In this document: positions 23,359 through 31,610 of the stretch, piece by piece
Layout: each line of letters starts with the position of its first letter
Numbering within the stretch: the stretch's first letter is position 1
Assembly: GCA_018668595.1 (NCBI GenBank)
Contig: JABJCP010000015.1
Span: 1-39,785, forward strand
Source of the DNA: Candidatus Woesearchaeota archaeon
Lineage (GTDB): Archaea; Nanobdellota; Nanobdellia; Woesearchaeales; UBA11576
Length of the DNA: 39,785 bases
Reading direction: 5' to 3'
Program-made: the position numbers and the translations under genes
Notes under the pieces: model-generated
The model's input: the letters and a program-made list of their open reading frames with translations, nothing else
What the model was told of the DNA's origin: nothing
Databases searched by the model: none

Positions 23359-24930
23359 ATGATTGAAGAAAAAAAATTAAGACAACCAAACTTGCTAGGA
23401 ATGAATAAAAAAGTACTTGCAGGACTTAAAGATTATTATGAAACAACAATGGCAGATTCATTTATCTGGATGAATGATTCTGGACGACAATCAACATTTA
23501 ATTTGGCAGTTAGAGGACTTCGAGATCACAAAGTTGTAAGTCAACACACATTTGAAAAAGATGGAAAGAAATTTGAAACATTTGAAATTGAAAAACATAA
23601 TTACTTGATGAGTTGTGGACAAGAACAAGCAATAGCATATATTCTAAATTATGAACTTGGAGACAATTTAATTGATATGTATGAGCGAAAAGGACTTGCA
23701 TGTAAAACAATAGAACACTTAAAAGAAAATAGAACATTGAATATTGATGTTTATGGAATTGAAGAAGGGGTTCCAATATTTGGACACGAACCTATTTTAT
23801 CAGTAAATGGAGGTTTTGAAGAAGATCAATTTCCAGAAACTTTGATGTTAAGTCCCATTGGATATCAAACGGCAGTAGCCACAACTGCAAGTTATATTCG
23901 AAATATTCTAAAAGAATTTGGACGAGAAGATATTGTAACTCTCGAAGGAGGATCTCGACGATGTATTTCTCCACTTCATGCATCAAAAGCAGCATTAGTT
24001 GGTGGAATGAAAGGAACATCGTTAGAACAAATGGGGGTTGAGTATCCTGAATTAGAAGATAGAGTTGGAGGAAGTGCAGGACATAGTGCGGTACTTCATG
24101 CAGGTGGAGACGAAAAAGCATTTGAAAAACAACTACGCGCATATTTTAAATTAGATAATGATGATTCTGTAGAAACAATAGAGCAAAAAATAAATGAAAT
24201 AGAAAAAAAAGGATCTGTTGGGCCTACATTTTTGTTGGATACTTATGATTCAACAGAAGGATTAGAAGTTGCAATAAATATCGCTAAAAAATATGATTTA
24301 AAGAAATGGAATGTAAGAACAGATAGTGGAGATCCATTAGAAAGAACAAAGTATATGAGGTCTAGACTCGACGAGAGAGGATGCGAACATGCAAAAATCA
24401 TGGCATCAGATGATTTAACTGCTGATAAAATTTATTATCTTCTTGAAAATAATGCACCAATTGATATTATTTTAATTGGAACATATTTAGTTAATCCATT
24501 TAAATTACCTGGGCCTGTTTATAAAGTAGCAAGAGACGAACAAGAAAATGGAAATGTAATTGATATTTGTAAAATAGTAAAAAACAATCCATCAAAAGCA
24601 ACACTTCCTGGAAGACTTGAAGTTTATCGCGTTTTATCTACAGAAGATGGAATGGCAAATCATGATTTAATTTTAATGGCTGGTGAGAAGGCTGAAGATT
24701 ATTTAACAGAAGGCGAAGAAGCAGTAAAACTCACAAAACAATTTGTTAAAGATGGAGAACTAGTTCATGACTTTGGAAAATTAACAGATACTCAAGATCG
24801 ACGAGAATTTTGGTTAAATAAAATGAGACCTCAATACATGAAATTTAAAGGAGCAGATGAATATCCTGTAAAGGTTTCACCGCTTGTTGAAAAAGCAAAA
24901 ACTGAATATGCTAAGAGGATGTTTGGATAA
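23359..24930 (+). CDS. pncB: Nicotinate/nicotinamide phosphoribosyltransferase
   Basis: 523 residues. Forms nicotinate mononucleotide (or NMN) from the base and PRPP. The family motif EGGSRRC with HASKAALVGGMKGTS (about 195-217) is clear, as are GHSAVLHAG (His for activating phosphorylation), FLLDTYDSTEGL, VRTDSGDPLERTKYM, and the C-terminal LEVYRVLS. Sequence matches the nicotinate PRTase side of the family (PncB). The nicotinamidase nearby favours nicotinate as the substrate. SD GGAGG (23345-23349). It is near normal size for the family (400-540). Confidence 0.85.
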   Translation: MIEEKKLRQPNLLGMNKKVLAGLKDYYETTMADSFIWMNDSGRQSTFNLAVRGLRDHKVVSQHTFEKDGKKFETFEIEKHNYLMSCGQEQAIAYILNYELGDNLIDMYERKGLACKTIEHLKENRTLNIDVYGIEEGVPIFGHEPILSVNGGFEEDQFPETLMLSPIGYQTAVATTASYIRNILKEFGREDIVTLEGGSRRCISPLHASKAALVGGMKGTSLEQMGVEYPELEDRVGGSAGHSAVLHAGGDEKAFEKQLRAYFKLDNDDSVETIEQKINEIEKKGSVGPTFLLDTYDSTEGLEVAINIAKKYDLKKWNVRTDSGDPLERTKYMRSRLDERGCEHAKIMASDDLTADKIYYLLENNAPIDIILIGTYLVNPFKLPGPVYKVARDEQENGNVIDICKIVKNNPSKATLPGRLEVYRVLSTEDGMANHDLILMAGEKAEDYLTEGEEAVKLTKQFVKDGELVHDFGKLTDTQDRREFWLNKMRPQYMKFKGADEYPVKVSPLVEKAKTEYAKRMFG

Positions 24931-25503
24931 ATGACTGATGAAAATAAATTAAACTATGTTGATGGAATTGAAATAAAAACAAAACTACGTCCATTAAGAA
25001 TTGATGATTTAGATAATTGCATGAATTGGATAAATGATTCTGATATAATTGGAAATTTTGCACATTTTAACAGAACAATAAGTCGAGAAGAAGAAGAAAA
25101 AGTACTAGAAAAAATGATTGCAGATCCAAATACAAAAACTTATACTATTGAATCAAAAGAAGGAGAATATCTTGGAAGTGTTGGACTTAATAAAATATTT
25201 TGGCCAACAGGAGAATCAACTTTATCATTAATAATTGGACGAAAAGATAAATGGGGGCAAGGATATGCGAGTAGTGCGCTAATGCAAATAATGGATTTAG
25301 CATTTAATGAATATGATCTTCACCGACTAGAAATAGGGTGTTTTGACTCAAACAAAAGAGCTCAAAAAGTATATTCTAGATGTGGATTTATTCAAGAAGG
25401 AACTCAAAGACAAAAATATATGTTAAGAGAAGAATATCACGATGTCGCCATGATGGCAATACTAAAACAAGATTATGTGAAAATGATGGAGGAAGGAAAA
25501 TGA
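24931..25503 (+). CDS. GNAT acetyltransferase, RimJ/RimL type
   Basis: 190 residues. Fold markers: LRPLRIDDLDNCMNWINDSD (N-terminal strand and helix), YLGSVGLNKIFW, LSLIIGRKDKWGQGYASSAL (acetyl-CoA pyrophosphate loop, GQGYAS), LHRLEIGCFDSNKRAQKVYSRCGF split as the C-terminal lobe. Its target is unknown. It starts right after the pncB stop and overlaps nadE by 4 nt, so it is translated with the NAD genes. Confidence 0.85.
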   Translation: MTDENKLNYVDGIEIKTKLRPLRIDDLDNCMNWINDSDIIGNFAHFNRTISREEEEKVLEKMIADPNTKTYTIESKEGEYLGSVGLNKIFWPTGESTLSLIIGRKDKWGQGYASSALMQIMDLAFNEYDLHRLEIGCFDSNKRAQKVYSRCGFIQEGTQRQKYMLREEYHDVAMMAILKQDYVKMMEEGK

Positions 25504-26471
25504 ACAAAAGAATATATAATGTTGATTTAGAAAATATAACACAAGAAACACTAACTGAATTAAAAACTCAATATATGCAAAATCCTATGAGCTTACTTGA
25601 AGTAGATAAAGAAGATGCTGATTTTTTAACAAAAAGAATTACTGGAATGATGAAAGATTATCTTGAAGGTTGTGGTCTCGGAGGATATGTGGTTGGGCTT
25701 AGTGGGGGAATTGATTCCAGTCTTGTATTGGATTTAAGTGTTGAAGCAGTAGGAGCAGAAAATGTTTTAGGACTAATGATTTCTTCAGGAAAAACAAGTC
25801 AAGAAAGTGTTGATTTTGCAAAAAGATTGGCAGATCATTATGATGTTGCTCATGCTTCAGTTGATAAAAGACTATTTGAAATGGCAATAACTGTAGATAA
25901 TTTAATTGAAGAAGATATTGAACGACAACTTGTTGAACAAGGAAGATGGAAACATCAGCCTAGTGACTATATTGCGATGAGAATTGGAAATGATCATGCA
26001 AGACAAAGAATGAAAATACTTAGACGACAAACAGCAAAATATGGTTGTTTAGTTAATGGAACAACAAATGATACAGAACAACTACTTGCTTATTTTACAA
26101 TTGGAGGGGATGGACGAGGAGGAGTTGATATAGAATCTATTGTGAAACTTCCAAAAACATCAGAATACCAATTTGCAAGACATAGAAACTTGCCGCAAGA
26201 AGTAGTTGATAGAATTCCTAGTGCAGAACTTATGGATGGACATACTGACGAAGGAGAATTAAGTAGATCTCTTGGACATAAAGTATCTTATCAAACAATT
26301 GATTTAATGTTAACAGGAAGAAAACTTGGTTTGGACGCAGAAGAAATTGTAAAAGCAAACAATAGTCCTTTGATAACTAAAGAATGCATTGGGGCTTTGT
26401 ATAAATTTTGTGATAGAATGTCTTTTAAAACAAAACCAGAACCATATGCAGATTTAATTCAGTTCACTTAA
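25500..26471 (+). CDS. nadE: Ammonia-dependent NAD synthetase
   Basis: 323 residues. Converts nicotinate adenine dinucleotide to NAD. The PP-loop is SGGIDSS (68-74), the domain begins at YVVGLSGG, and NGTTNDTEQLLAYFTIGGDG and VKLPKTSEYQFARH are typical. There is no glutaminase domain, so it uses ammonia. The start is the ATG overlapping the GNAT stop (SD GGAAGG, upstream). The longer in-frame extension to 25380 runs inside the GNAT gene and is rejected. Confidence 0.9.
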   Translation: MNKRIYNVDLENITQETLTELKTQYMQNPMSLLEVDKEDADFLTKRITGMMKDYLEGCGLGGYVVGLSGGIDSSLVLDLSVEAVGAENVLGLMISSGKTSQESVDFAKRLADHYDVAHASVDKRLFEMAITVDNLIEEDIERQLVEQGRWKHQPSDYIAMRIGNDHARQRMKILRRQTAKYGCLVNGTTNDTEQLLAYFTIGGDGRGGVDIESIVKLPKTSEYQFARHRNLPQEVVDRIPSAELMDGHTDEGELSRSLGHKVSYQTIDLMLTGRKLGLDAEEIVKANNSPLITKECIGALYKFCDRMSFKTKPEPYADLIQFT

Positions 26472-26525
26472 TTCAATTTTTATTATTTTTTATTTAATTT
26501 TTTTGGATCTTTTTAGGAGGAGAAA

Positions 26526-27512
26526 ATGACAAACAATGAAGAAACCTATAAAGGAAAACAAGCATTAATTATTGCAGGGTGCAGACCGCCACACATTGGA
26601 CATAAGGATATGGTGGATCAAGTCGAGGAACAAGGTTTTAGTAAACTCATTTGGATTGTTGGAGAGTATCAAAGCGAGCCAAGTTTTAGAAATCCATTTT
26701 ATGGATCTGAAAGAAAAGAAATGACTAATGCAATGTTATCTGAACATAGTATTGATTCTATTGTGGTTGGTTTAGATGATATAAATAACCCTCCAAAATA
26801 TGCAAATTATGTAATTTCTGAATTAGAAAAAAATGGAGTTGACATGAATGAAGAAAATACAGTTATTGTATCTGGAAATGGTGGAACAAGTGATTGTTTT
26901 GTAAATTATGGTCATGATTATTCTCATTTTAAACAACAGCGTCGAAAACATATTAGTGCAACACAAGTTCGTACAATGATTGCGCTAGATCTTCCTTGGA
27001 GAGACTATGTAATTTTGCCTGTTCAAGAAATATTAGATAATCTAGGTGCAGAAGAAAGAGTAAAGGAACTATACAAATTAAATGAAATGATGAAAACAGG
27101 AGAATATGTAAATCCGCTTCCTACTGCAGACATGATTATTCCTCATGAAGAGAATGGAAAAAAAGGAGTATATCTTGGTTTCAGAAAAAATGATCCAAAA
27201 AAGTGGGCTCTTCCAGGAGGATTTATGGATTTAGGAGAAACAATAGAACAAGCAGGAATAAGAGAAGTAAAAGAAGAATTTAAAGTTGATGTTTATGATG
27301 TGAAACCTTTTGGTTGGTATAGTGATCCAAAAAGAGATCCAAGAGGGCATATGATTGCGCATGTTATGATTGGAAAAACAGATCAAAAACCAAGACCTGG
27401 AGATGATATTGAAAAAGTGAAATTTTTCCTTTTTGATTTAATTCCTGAAATAATGGCATTTGATCATAGAAAAATACTTGATGATTATATTGCGCGTTAT
27501 GAAACTAATTAA
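26526..27512 (+). CDS. NMN adenylyltransferase-Nudix fusion
   Basis: 328 residues. The N-terminal domain (1-175) is an adenylyltransferase with GCRPPHIGH (18-26) and ISATQVRTMI. The C-terminal domain (195-325) is a Nudix hydrolase with box at 232-254 (GFMDLGETIEQAGIREVKEE; the late Gly is replaced by Lys). Such NadM-Nudix bifunctional enzymes make NAD or NaAD and cleave ADP-ribose. It is the second adenylyltransferase in the window. SD GGAGG (26517-26521) lies 5 nt before the ATG. It is 54 nt after nadE. Confidence 0.85.
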   Translation: MTNNEETYKGKQALIIAGCRPPHIGHKDMVDQVEEQGFSKLIWIVGEYQSEPSFRNPFYGSERKEMTNAMLSEHSIDSIVVGLDDINNPPKYANYVISELEKNGVDMNEENTVIVSGNGGTSDCFVNYGHDYSHFKQQRRKHISATQVRTMIALDLPWRDYVILPVQEILDNLGAEERVKELYKLNEMMKTGEYVNPLPTADMIIPHEENGKKGVYLGFRKNDPKKWALPGGFMDLGETIEQAGIREVKEEFKVDVYDVKPFGWYSDPKRDPRGHMIAHVMIGKTDQKPRPGDDIEKVKFFLFDLIPEIMAFDHRKILDDYIARYETN

Positions 27513-27561
27513 CGAATTAAATATTTAACAAATCTTTTTAATTAATTGTGATGGTGCTTGA

Positions 27562-28638
27562 ATGATAGAACAAAATAAAATTAAAGATTCATTTGTAGGG
27601 ACTCTTGTTGGTTGTGGAGTGGGAGATTCGTTAGGATTATTTTTGGAAACAATGAGTTTGGAACAAATTAGAACTACTTTTTCTATTTTTAATAATTCTC
27701 GACCAGGGTTTGTAACTGATTATTTAGAACCATTCGAAAGAGTTGCTGGCGAACCGCATTATTTTTCCAAGTTTAAACGCGGTGAATATAGTGATGATAC
27801 TCAAGGAACTATTTCTCTTGGAGAATCGATAATATATAATAAAGAAATTGACCCAAACGATATTGCTCGCAGACTTGTAACTACTTTTTACGAAAATGAA
27901 ATTAAACAAAAAAGTTGGGGTAAAGCAGTAACTCAAGGAGTAGTTAGGCTAGCTGCAGGAGAACACTGGACAAAAACAGGAATAGATAGTGCAGGAAATG
28001 GAGTTGTAATGAAAATATCTCCTGTTGGACTTTTTTATTCTTTAAATAATTCTTTATCTGCTACAGAATTTAATGAAAAATTAGTTAATGATTGTAAAAA
28101 TATTTCTATTATGACTCATAGAAATTCACAAGCAGTTGTTAGTGGGTGTGTTCAATCAAAAGCAATTGATTATATTATTCGAAACAATGTTGTTGGGAAT
28201 TATAAGTTTGATGTTGATGATTTTTTTAATAATATTATTGACTTTTCAAAAAAAGCACATTATTTATCTGGTTTTTCTGGTACAGATCCTGAACCATATT
28301 GGGATGATAAACTAAAACAAGTTTATGATTTAGTAAAATCAGATGCAAGTGTTGAAGATGCAGTTGGTGAACTGGGTAGCAAAGCATATTGTATGGAGTC
28401 GTTAGCATTTTCATTGTTTTGTTTTGGAAAATATCCTTCTGATTTAGAAGAATGTATTATTCAAACAGTAAATGCAGGTGGAGATACAGATTCGAATGGT
28501 GCAATAGTTGGAGCACTATGTGGAGTACTTCAGGGAAATAGTGCAATTCCTCTACGATGGAAAGAAGGACTAGAAGATTATGATAAAATTTGTGACGTTG
28601 GAGAACAATTATATTTTACTGCGTTAAATCAAAAATGA
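27562..28638 (+). CDS. ADP-ribosylglycohydrolase family protein
   Basis: 358 residues. Metal-binding residues typical of the ARH fold: GCGVGDSLGL (18-27), SDDTQ (D78, D79, T80) and the C-terminal GGDTDSNGAIVGALCG (D308, D310). The family removes ADP-ribose from proteins or small molecules. Between NAD-making and nucleoside-cleaving enzymes it probably recycles ADP-ribose or reverses ADP-ribosylation. No promoter was recognised; a weak GGTGC stands before the ATG. The next gene follows after 9 nt. Confidence 0.85.
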   Translation: MIEQNKIKDSFVGTLVGCGVGDSLGLFLETMSLEQIRTTFSIFNNSRPGFVTDYLEPFERVAGEPHYFSKFKRGEYSDDTQGTISLGESIIYNKEIDPNDIARRLVTTFYENEIKQKSWGKAVTQGVVRLAAGEHWTKTGIDSAGNGVVMKISPVGLFYSLNNSLSATEFNEKLVNDCKNISIMTHRNSQAVVSGCVQSKAIDYIIRNNVVGNYKFDVDDFFNNIIDFSKKAHYLSGFSGTDPEPYWDDKLKQVYDLVKSDASVEDAVGELGSKAYCMESLAFSLFCFGKYPSDLEECIIQTVNAGGDTDSNGAIVGALCGVLQGNSAIPLRWKEGLEDYDKICDVGEQLYFTALNQK

Positions 28639-28647
28639 GTTAAACTG

Positions 28648-29529
28648 GTGATTAAAATAAAAAAAAGACAAAACTATATTCATATTGATTCAGACCCATT
28701 TACTGATGTAGATGATGCTCTGGCAATTACACTCGCAAGACGGATATGTGGTGATAAAGTTGTTGGAATAACAACTGTGCATGGTGATGTAAAATTACGT
28801 GCGAGAGGAGTTAAAGAATTATTAGGATTGCTTGATTGGGATGTTGAAGTTGCTGCAGGATTCGAAAAATCAATTGATGGTGGCAAGGTTTGGTGGAAAG
28901 GAGATGAAGCAAGTTATGTAACTTATGCAGGGGATGTTAGAGAAGATGCAATTGATTTACTTAAAGAAAATTTGAGCGAGTATTCTGGAAAAATTGATTT
29001 AGTAAGTATTGCTCCGATGACAAATATTGCAAAATTAATTGAGCAAGAAGGCGAAGAAATTATTAAAAATTTGAATTCAATTTATTTTATGGGAAAAGTT
29101 AAAGAATCTGTTGATGGAATTGGTCAGAGAGAATCTAAATATATTCCTAATTCTCTTGCGCACAATGTGAACGTGGATGTTGATGCTGCAAATATTGTTT
29201 TTGATGTGTGTGAGAAGTATAATGTTCCTGTTTATGTTGTTCCAACAGAACTTTGCAAAGAACATTGGTTTGAGCAAACGGATTGGGAGTTGATTAGGGA
29301 TTCAGGTTGTGAGTGGTCAAAATTATTGTATGTTAATTCACAAGATTGGATAAGTAGAAGTCAATATGCTGATCAAGGTGTTTCTTATTTATATGATCCG
29401 TTAGTTTTGTTTGGTGCGGTATTTGATGGTGTTTTTGAATTCGAGCAGAATAAAAATGTTTTTGTTGCAAAAAGTTTTTTGTTTCCTGATTTTTCAAGTT
29501 ATTTAATTGGTAGGATTGTTTCGAACTAG
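28648..29529 (+). CDS. Inosine-uridine preferring nucleoside hydrolase family
   Basis: 293 residues. Calcium-binding N-terminus DSDPFTDVDDALAI (14-27) has a two-residue insertion relative to the usual DTDPGIDDA. Further motifs are GDVKLRARGVKELL, VSIAPMTNIAKLI and NVNVDVDAANIVFD. The family splits nucleosides into base and ribose; nicotinamide riboside or inosine are possible substrates here. It starts at a GTG with CTGGTG context, co-transcribed with the ADP-ribosylglycohydrolase gene. Confidence 0.85.
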   Translation: MIKIKKRQNYIHIDSDPFTDVDDALAITLARRICGDKVVGITTVHGDVKLRARGVKELLGLLDWDVEVAAGFEKSIDGGKVWWKGDEASYVTYAGDVREDAIDLLKENLSEYSGKIDLVSIAPMTNIAKLIEQEGEEIIKNLNSIYFMGKVKESVDGIGQRESKYIPNSLAHNVNVDVDAANIVFDVCEKYNVPVYVVPTELCKEHWFEQTDWELIRDSGCEWSKLLYVNSQDWISRSQYADQGVSYLYDPLVLFGAVFDGVFEFEQNKNVFVAKSFLFPDFSSYLIGRIVSN

Positions 29530-29589
29530 AATTTAAATTATTATTTTTTTTAAGGTTTTTTTTAATATAGATATTCAAGTAACAAAAAA

Positions 29590-29598
29590 TTTATATAT
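29590..29598 (+). promoter_or_regulatory. TATA box of the nicotinamidase transcript
   Basis: TTTATATAT, with the operator starting 16 nt further, exactly as at 21327. Predicted transcription starts near 29621. Confidence 0.7.
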
Positions 29599-29605
29599 TA
29601 ATAAG

Positions 29606-29618
29606 TGTATAATATACA
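29606..29618. promoter_or_regulatory. NrtR-like operator 2 (TGTATAATATACA)
   Basis: A perfect palindrome after the TATA box; it differs from operator 1 at the central base only, and the flanks (TAAG left, ATA right) match too. Confidence 0.65.
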
Positions 29619-29623
29619 ATAAG

Positions 29624-29650
29624 ATGAACTGTGTTAAAAGAGGGTTTTGA
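29624..29650 (+). CDS. Possible leaderless mini-ORF (MNCVKRGF)
   Basis: An ATG within about 3 nt of the predicted start is followed by eight codons and TGA. It parallels the mini-ORF at 21358. Confidence 0.25.
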   Translation: MNCVKRGF

Positions 29651-29771
29651 GCGCTTATTTTGGTTTTTTCGTGCTCTTTTTGAATTTTAGGCGTTATTTT
29701 GTTGTTTTTCGTCAAATGATGACTGTTTAGTGGATATTTTTGATATTGAAAGTCAATTTAATCTGCTAGTA

Positions 29772-29788
29772 AGTGTCTAAAACACACT
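29772..29788. promoter_or_regulatory. Operator-like palindrome AGTGT-N7-ACACT
   Basis: Perfect 5-bp arms with a 7-nt spacer and the flank TAGTA, also seen left of operator 1 (TTAGTAAGTGT). The right half ACACTAA matches operator 3. It lies 150 nt inside the transcript, so it could be a roadblock site or belong to a second promoter. Confidence 0.45.
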
Positions 29789-29816
29789 AAACAAATTATT
29801 TAGTTAAGGAGGCAGT

Positions 29817-29857
29817 GCAAATTAAAAATTTGCTGGTTTCCAAAAATAAATTTTTGG
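29817..29857 (+). promoter_or_regulatory. Two tandem hairpins masking the nicotinamidase SD
   Basis: Hairpin 1 is GCAAATT-AAA-AATTTGC (29817-29833). Hairpin 2 is CCAAAAAT-AA-ATTTTTGG (29840-29857), and its 3' arm ends in the GG of the SD GGAGG (29856-29860). When folded, the SD is partly hidden. It may allow translational control by a ligand, protein or temperature. Confidence 0.55.
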
Positions 29858-29869
29858 AGGATAAGAAAA

Positions 29870-30610
29870 ATGAACGCTGAAAACAAATATGAAAATTTAA
29901 TTTTTTATGATGTAGATACACAAAAGGATTTTATGAATCGAGATGGCGCATTATTTATAAGTGCACTAGAGGAAGCAACAGAATCTGATGTTCCTTATGG
30001 CGCAGAAAAGATTAAACCAAATCTTGCTTTACTAGAAAACTATCGAACCGAAAAAGGAATCAGAAAAATGGGAAGCAGGGATAGACACTTTCCACATGAT
30101 CTTGAATTAAGTAGAGTTGGCGGACCATTTCCAGATCATTGCATGGATAAAACTGAAGGTTTAGAAAGAATTTCTGAAACAACAACTGACGCAGTTTATT
30201 TAGAACACAAAATTGGTGAAGAAGAATGTGGGCGTGCAATTTACAAAAATTATTCTGAACTCGAGTTGGAAGAAATTGCTGCAAGTGGAAAAAATATTAT
30301 TTTTGAAAAACAACACTATGATGTATTTACAAATCCAGCAACTGAAAAAGTAATTGCAGGAGCAGATGTAAAAAAAGCAATAGTGTATGGAGTTGCAACA
30401 GATTATTGTGATAGAGCAGCAGTTATTGGAATGTTGGAGCGCGGAGTTGAAGTATACTTTGTAATTGATGCAGCAAAAGAAGTTAACATTAATTTTCAAG
30501 GAGAAGTTGATATGCTGTTTGGACGAAACGCAATAGCAGAAATGGTAGAAGCAGGAGCAAAACCAATCACAACAGAGAATGTACTTGCTGAAATGTATCT
30601 TAGACACTGA
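29870..30610 (+). CDS. pncA: Nicotinamidase
   Basis: 246 residues, isochorismatase-like hydrolase. Converts nicotinamide to nicotinate. Catalytic triad D16 (YDVDTQKDF), K147 (EKQHYDVF) and C180 (ATDYCDRA); metal site D71 and H73 (SRDRHF). It is close to the usual 180-220 residues with small insertions. It feeds the nicotinate phosphoribosyltransferase at 23359. SD GGAGG lies within a hairpin. It is preceded by an NrtR-like operator. Confidence 0.9.
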   Translation: MNAENKYENLIFYDVDTQKDFMNRDGALFISALEEATESDVPYGAEKIKPNLALLENYRTEKGIRKMGSRDRHFPHDLELSRVGGPFPDHCMDKTEGLERISETTTDAVYLEHKIGEEECGRAIYKNYSELELEEIAASGKNIIFEKQHYDVFTNPATEKVIAGADVKKAIVYGVATDYCDRAAVIGMLERGVEVYFVIDAAKEVNINFQGEVDMLFGRNAIAEMVEAGAKPITTENVLAEMYLRH

Positions 30611-30673
30611 GTTATCGATTATGAATAATATGTTATAAAAAATCAACTATGAACGAATAAGGAGGAAAATAAA

Positions 30674-31540
30674 ATGTTAGGATTAAACTATTTTAAAGCA
30701 GAACCATCTGATTATGTACGAAAAGTTGTAAAAGGAAAAGTAGTAAAAGAAGGAAAGGGAATATCTGGATTTTACATGCCTTTTAGAACGAATATTGAAG
30801 TTGTATCGACAGCGTCGATAGATACGCCCTTTGTCTTTAAAGAAATTAGCAATGACAATCAAGAGGTTACAATACAAGGAGGATTTGTTTACAAGATTGA
30901 ACAACCTGATTTAACTTTAGAAGAATATAATCTTTCAATTAATCCAAAAACAAAAGAATATTCTTCAGATGGTAAAGAAAAATTAGCTCAACATTTAATT
31001 CAATTGGTTAGATCTGAATCAAGAGCACTAGTTCAGTCGAGTAAATTAGAGGATTTAATTGTTGGGAGTGATAATTTTTCTGAAACTATTTCTGATAAAT
31101 TAAGTTCTTCAACTGAAGTTTCTTTGAGAGGTGTAAAACTCAGTCTTTTGTATATAGAATCTATATTGCCTAAGCCTGAAATTTCAAAAGCACTCGAGGC
31201 AGAATATAGAGAACAGTTACTTCAAAAACAAGATGAAGAAATCTATAAACGACGCGCAAATGCAGTTGAAAATGAACGTACGATCAGAGAAAATGAAATG
31301 CAAACAGAAATTAAAATAGAGGAAGATAAAAAAGAATTAGTAAAACTTCAATCAGAAAATTTAAAAGATGAAGCAAAAGCAAAAGCAGAAGCTGCAAAAC
31401 TTGAACTTGGTGCGTTTGAAGGATTAAGTTCTGATTCTATTCGAGCACATGCATTATATCAATTAGGAAAAAATGCAGATAGAATAGAGAATCTAACAAT
31501 AACTCCTGAGTTATTAGCAGGACTAAAATCAACTCGCTGA
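30674..31540 (+). CDS. SPFH/band-7 domain protein without membrane anchor
   Basis: 288 residues. Residues 20-160 follow the SPFH (stomatin/prohibitin/flotillin) pattern: strand NIEVVSTASIDTPFVF, TIQGGFVYKIEQPD, RALVQSSKLEDLI and VKLSLLYIESILPKPEI. Residues 165-245 are a charged coiled coil (EAEYREQLLQKQDEEIYKRR onward), then an Ala-rich helix and a short tail. No transmembrane or acylation site is visible, unlike most family members. It has the SD GGAGG (30661-30665). Its role in an NAD cluster is unknown. Confidence 0.8.
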   Translation: MLGLNYFKAEPSDYVRKVVKGKVVKEGKGISGFYMPFRTNIEVVSTASIDTPFVFKEISNDNQEVTIQGGFVYKIEQPDLTLEEYNLSINPKTKEYSSDGKEKLAQHLIQLVRSESRALVQSSKLEDLIVGSDNFSETISDKLSSSTEVSLRGVKLSLLYIESILPKPEISKALEAEYREQLLQKQDEEIYKRRANAVENERTIRENEMQTEIKIEEDKKELVKLQSENLKDEAKAKAEAAKLELGAFEGLSSDSIRAHALYQLGKNADRIENLTITPELLAGLKSTR

Positions 31541-31610
31541 AAATAATTTGTTAGTTGAAAAGTTAAAAGATTTTGATTAAACCAATTTGATTAAATAGGA
31601 TTTGATAAAA

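Larger units (their letters stand above)
29651..29869 (+). promoter_or_regulatory. Long leader of the nicotinamidase gene
   Basis: Leader of about 220 nt without a gene. It holds a fourth operator-like palindrome AGTGT-N7-ACACT (29772-29788), an extra SD-like AAGGAGG (29807-29813) not followed by a start codon, and two hairpins before the real SD (listed separately). Confidence 0.5.

Noticed and set aside
23510-24142. Minus-strand ORFs inside the nicotinate phosphoribosyltransferase gene
   Set aside because: His/Leu/Gln-rich shadows of a strongly supported gene.
30200-30646. 148-codon minus-strand ORF over nicotinamidase
   Set aside because: Cys/Phe/Ile-rich and antisense to a gene with an intact catalytic triad; no promoter or SD.
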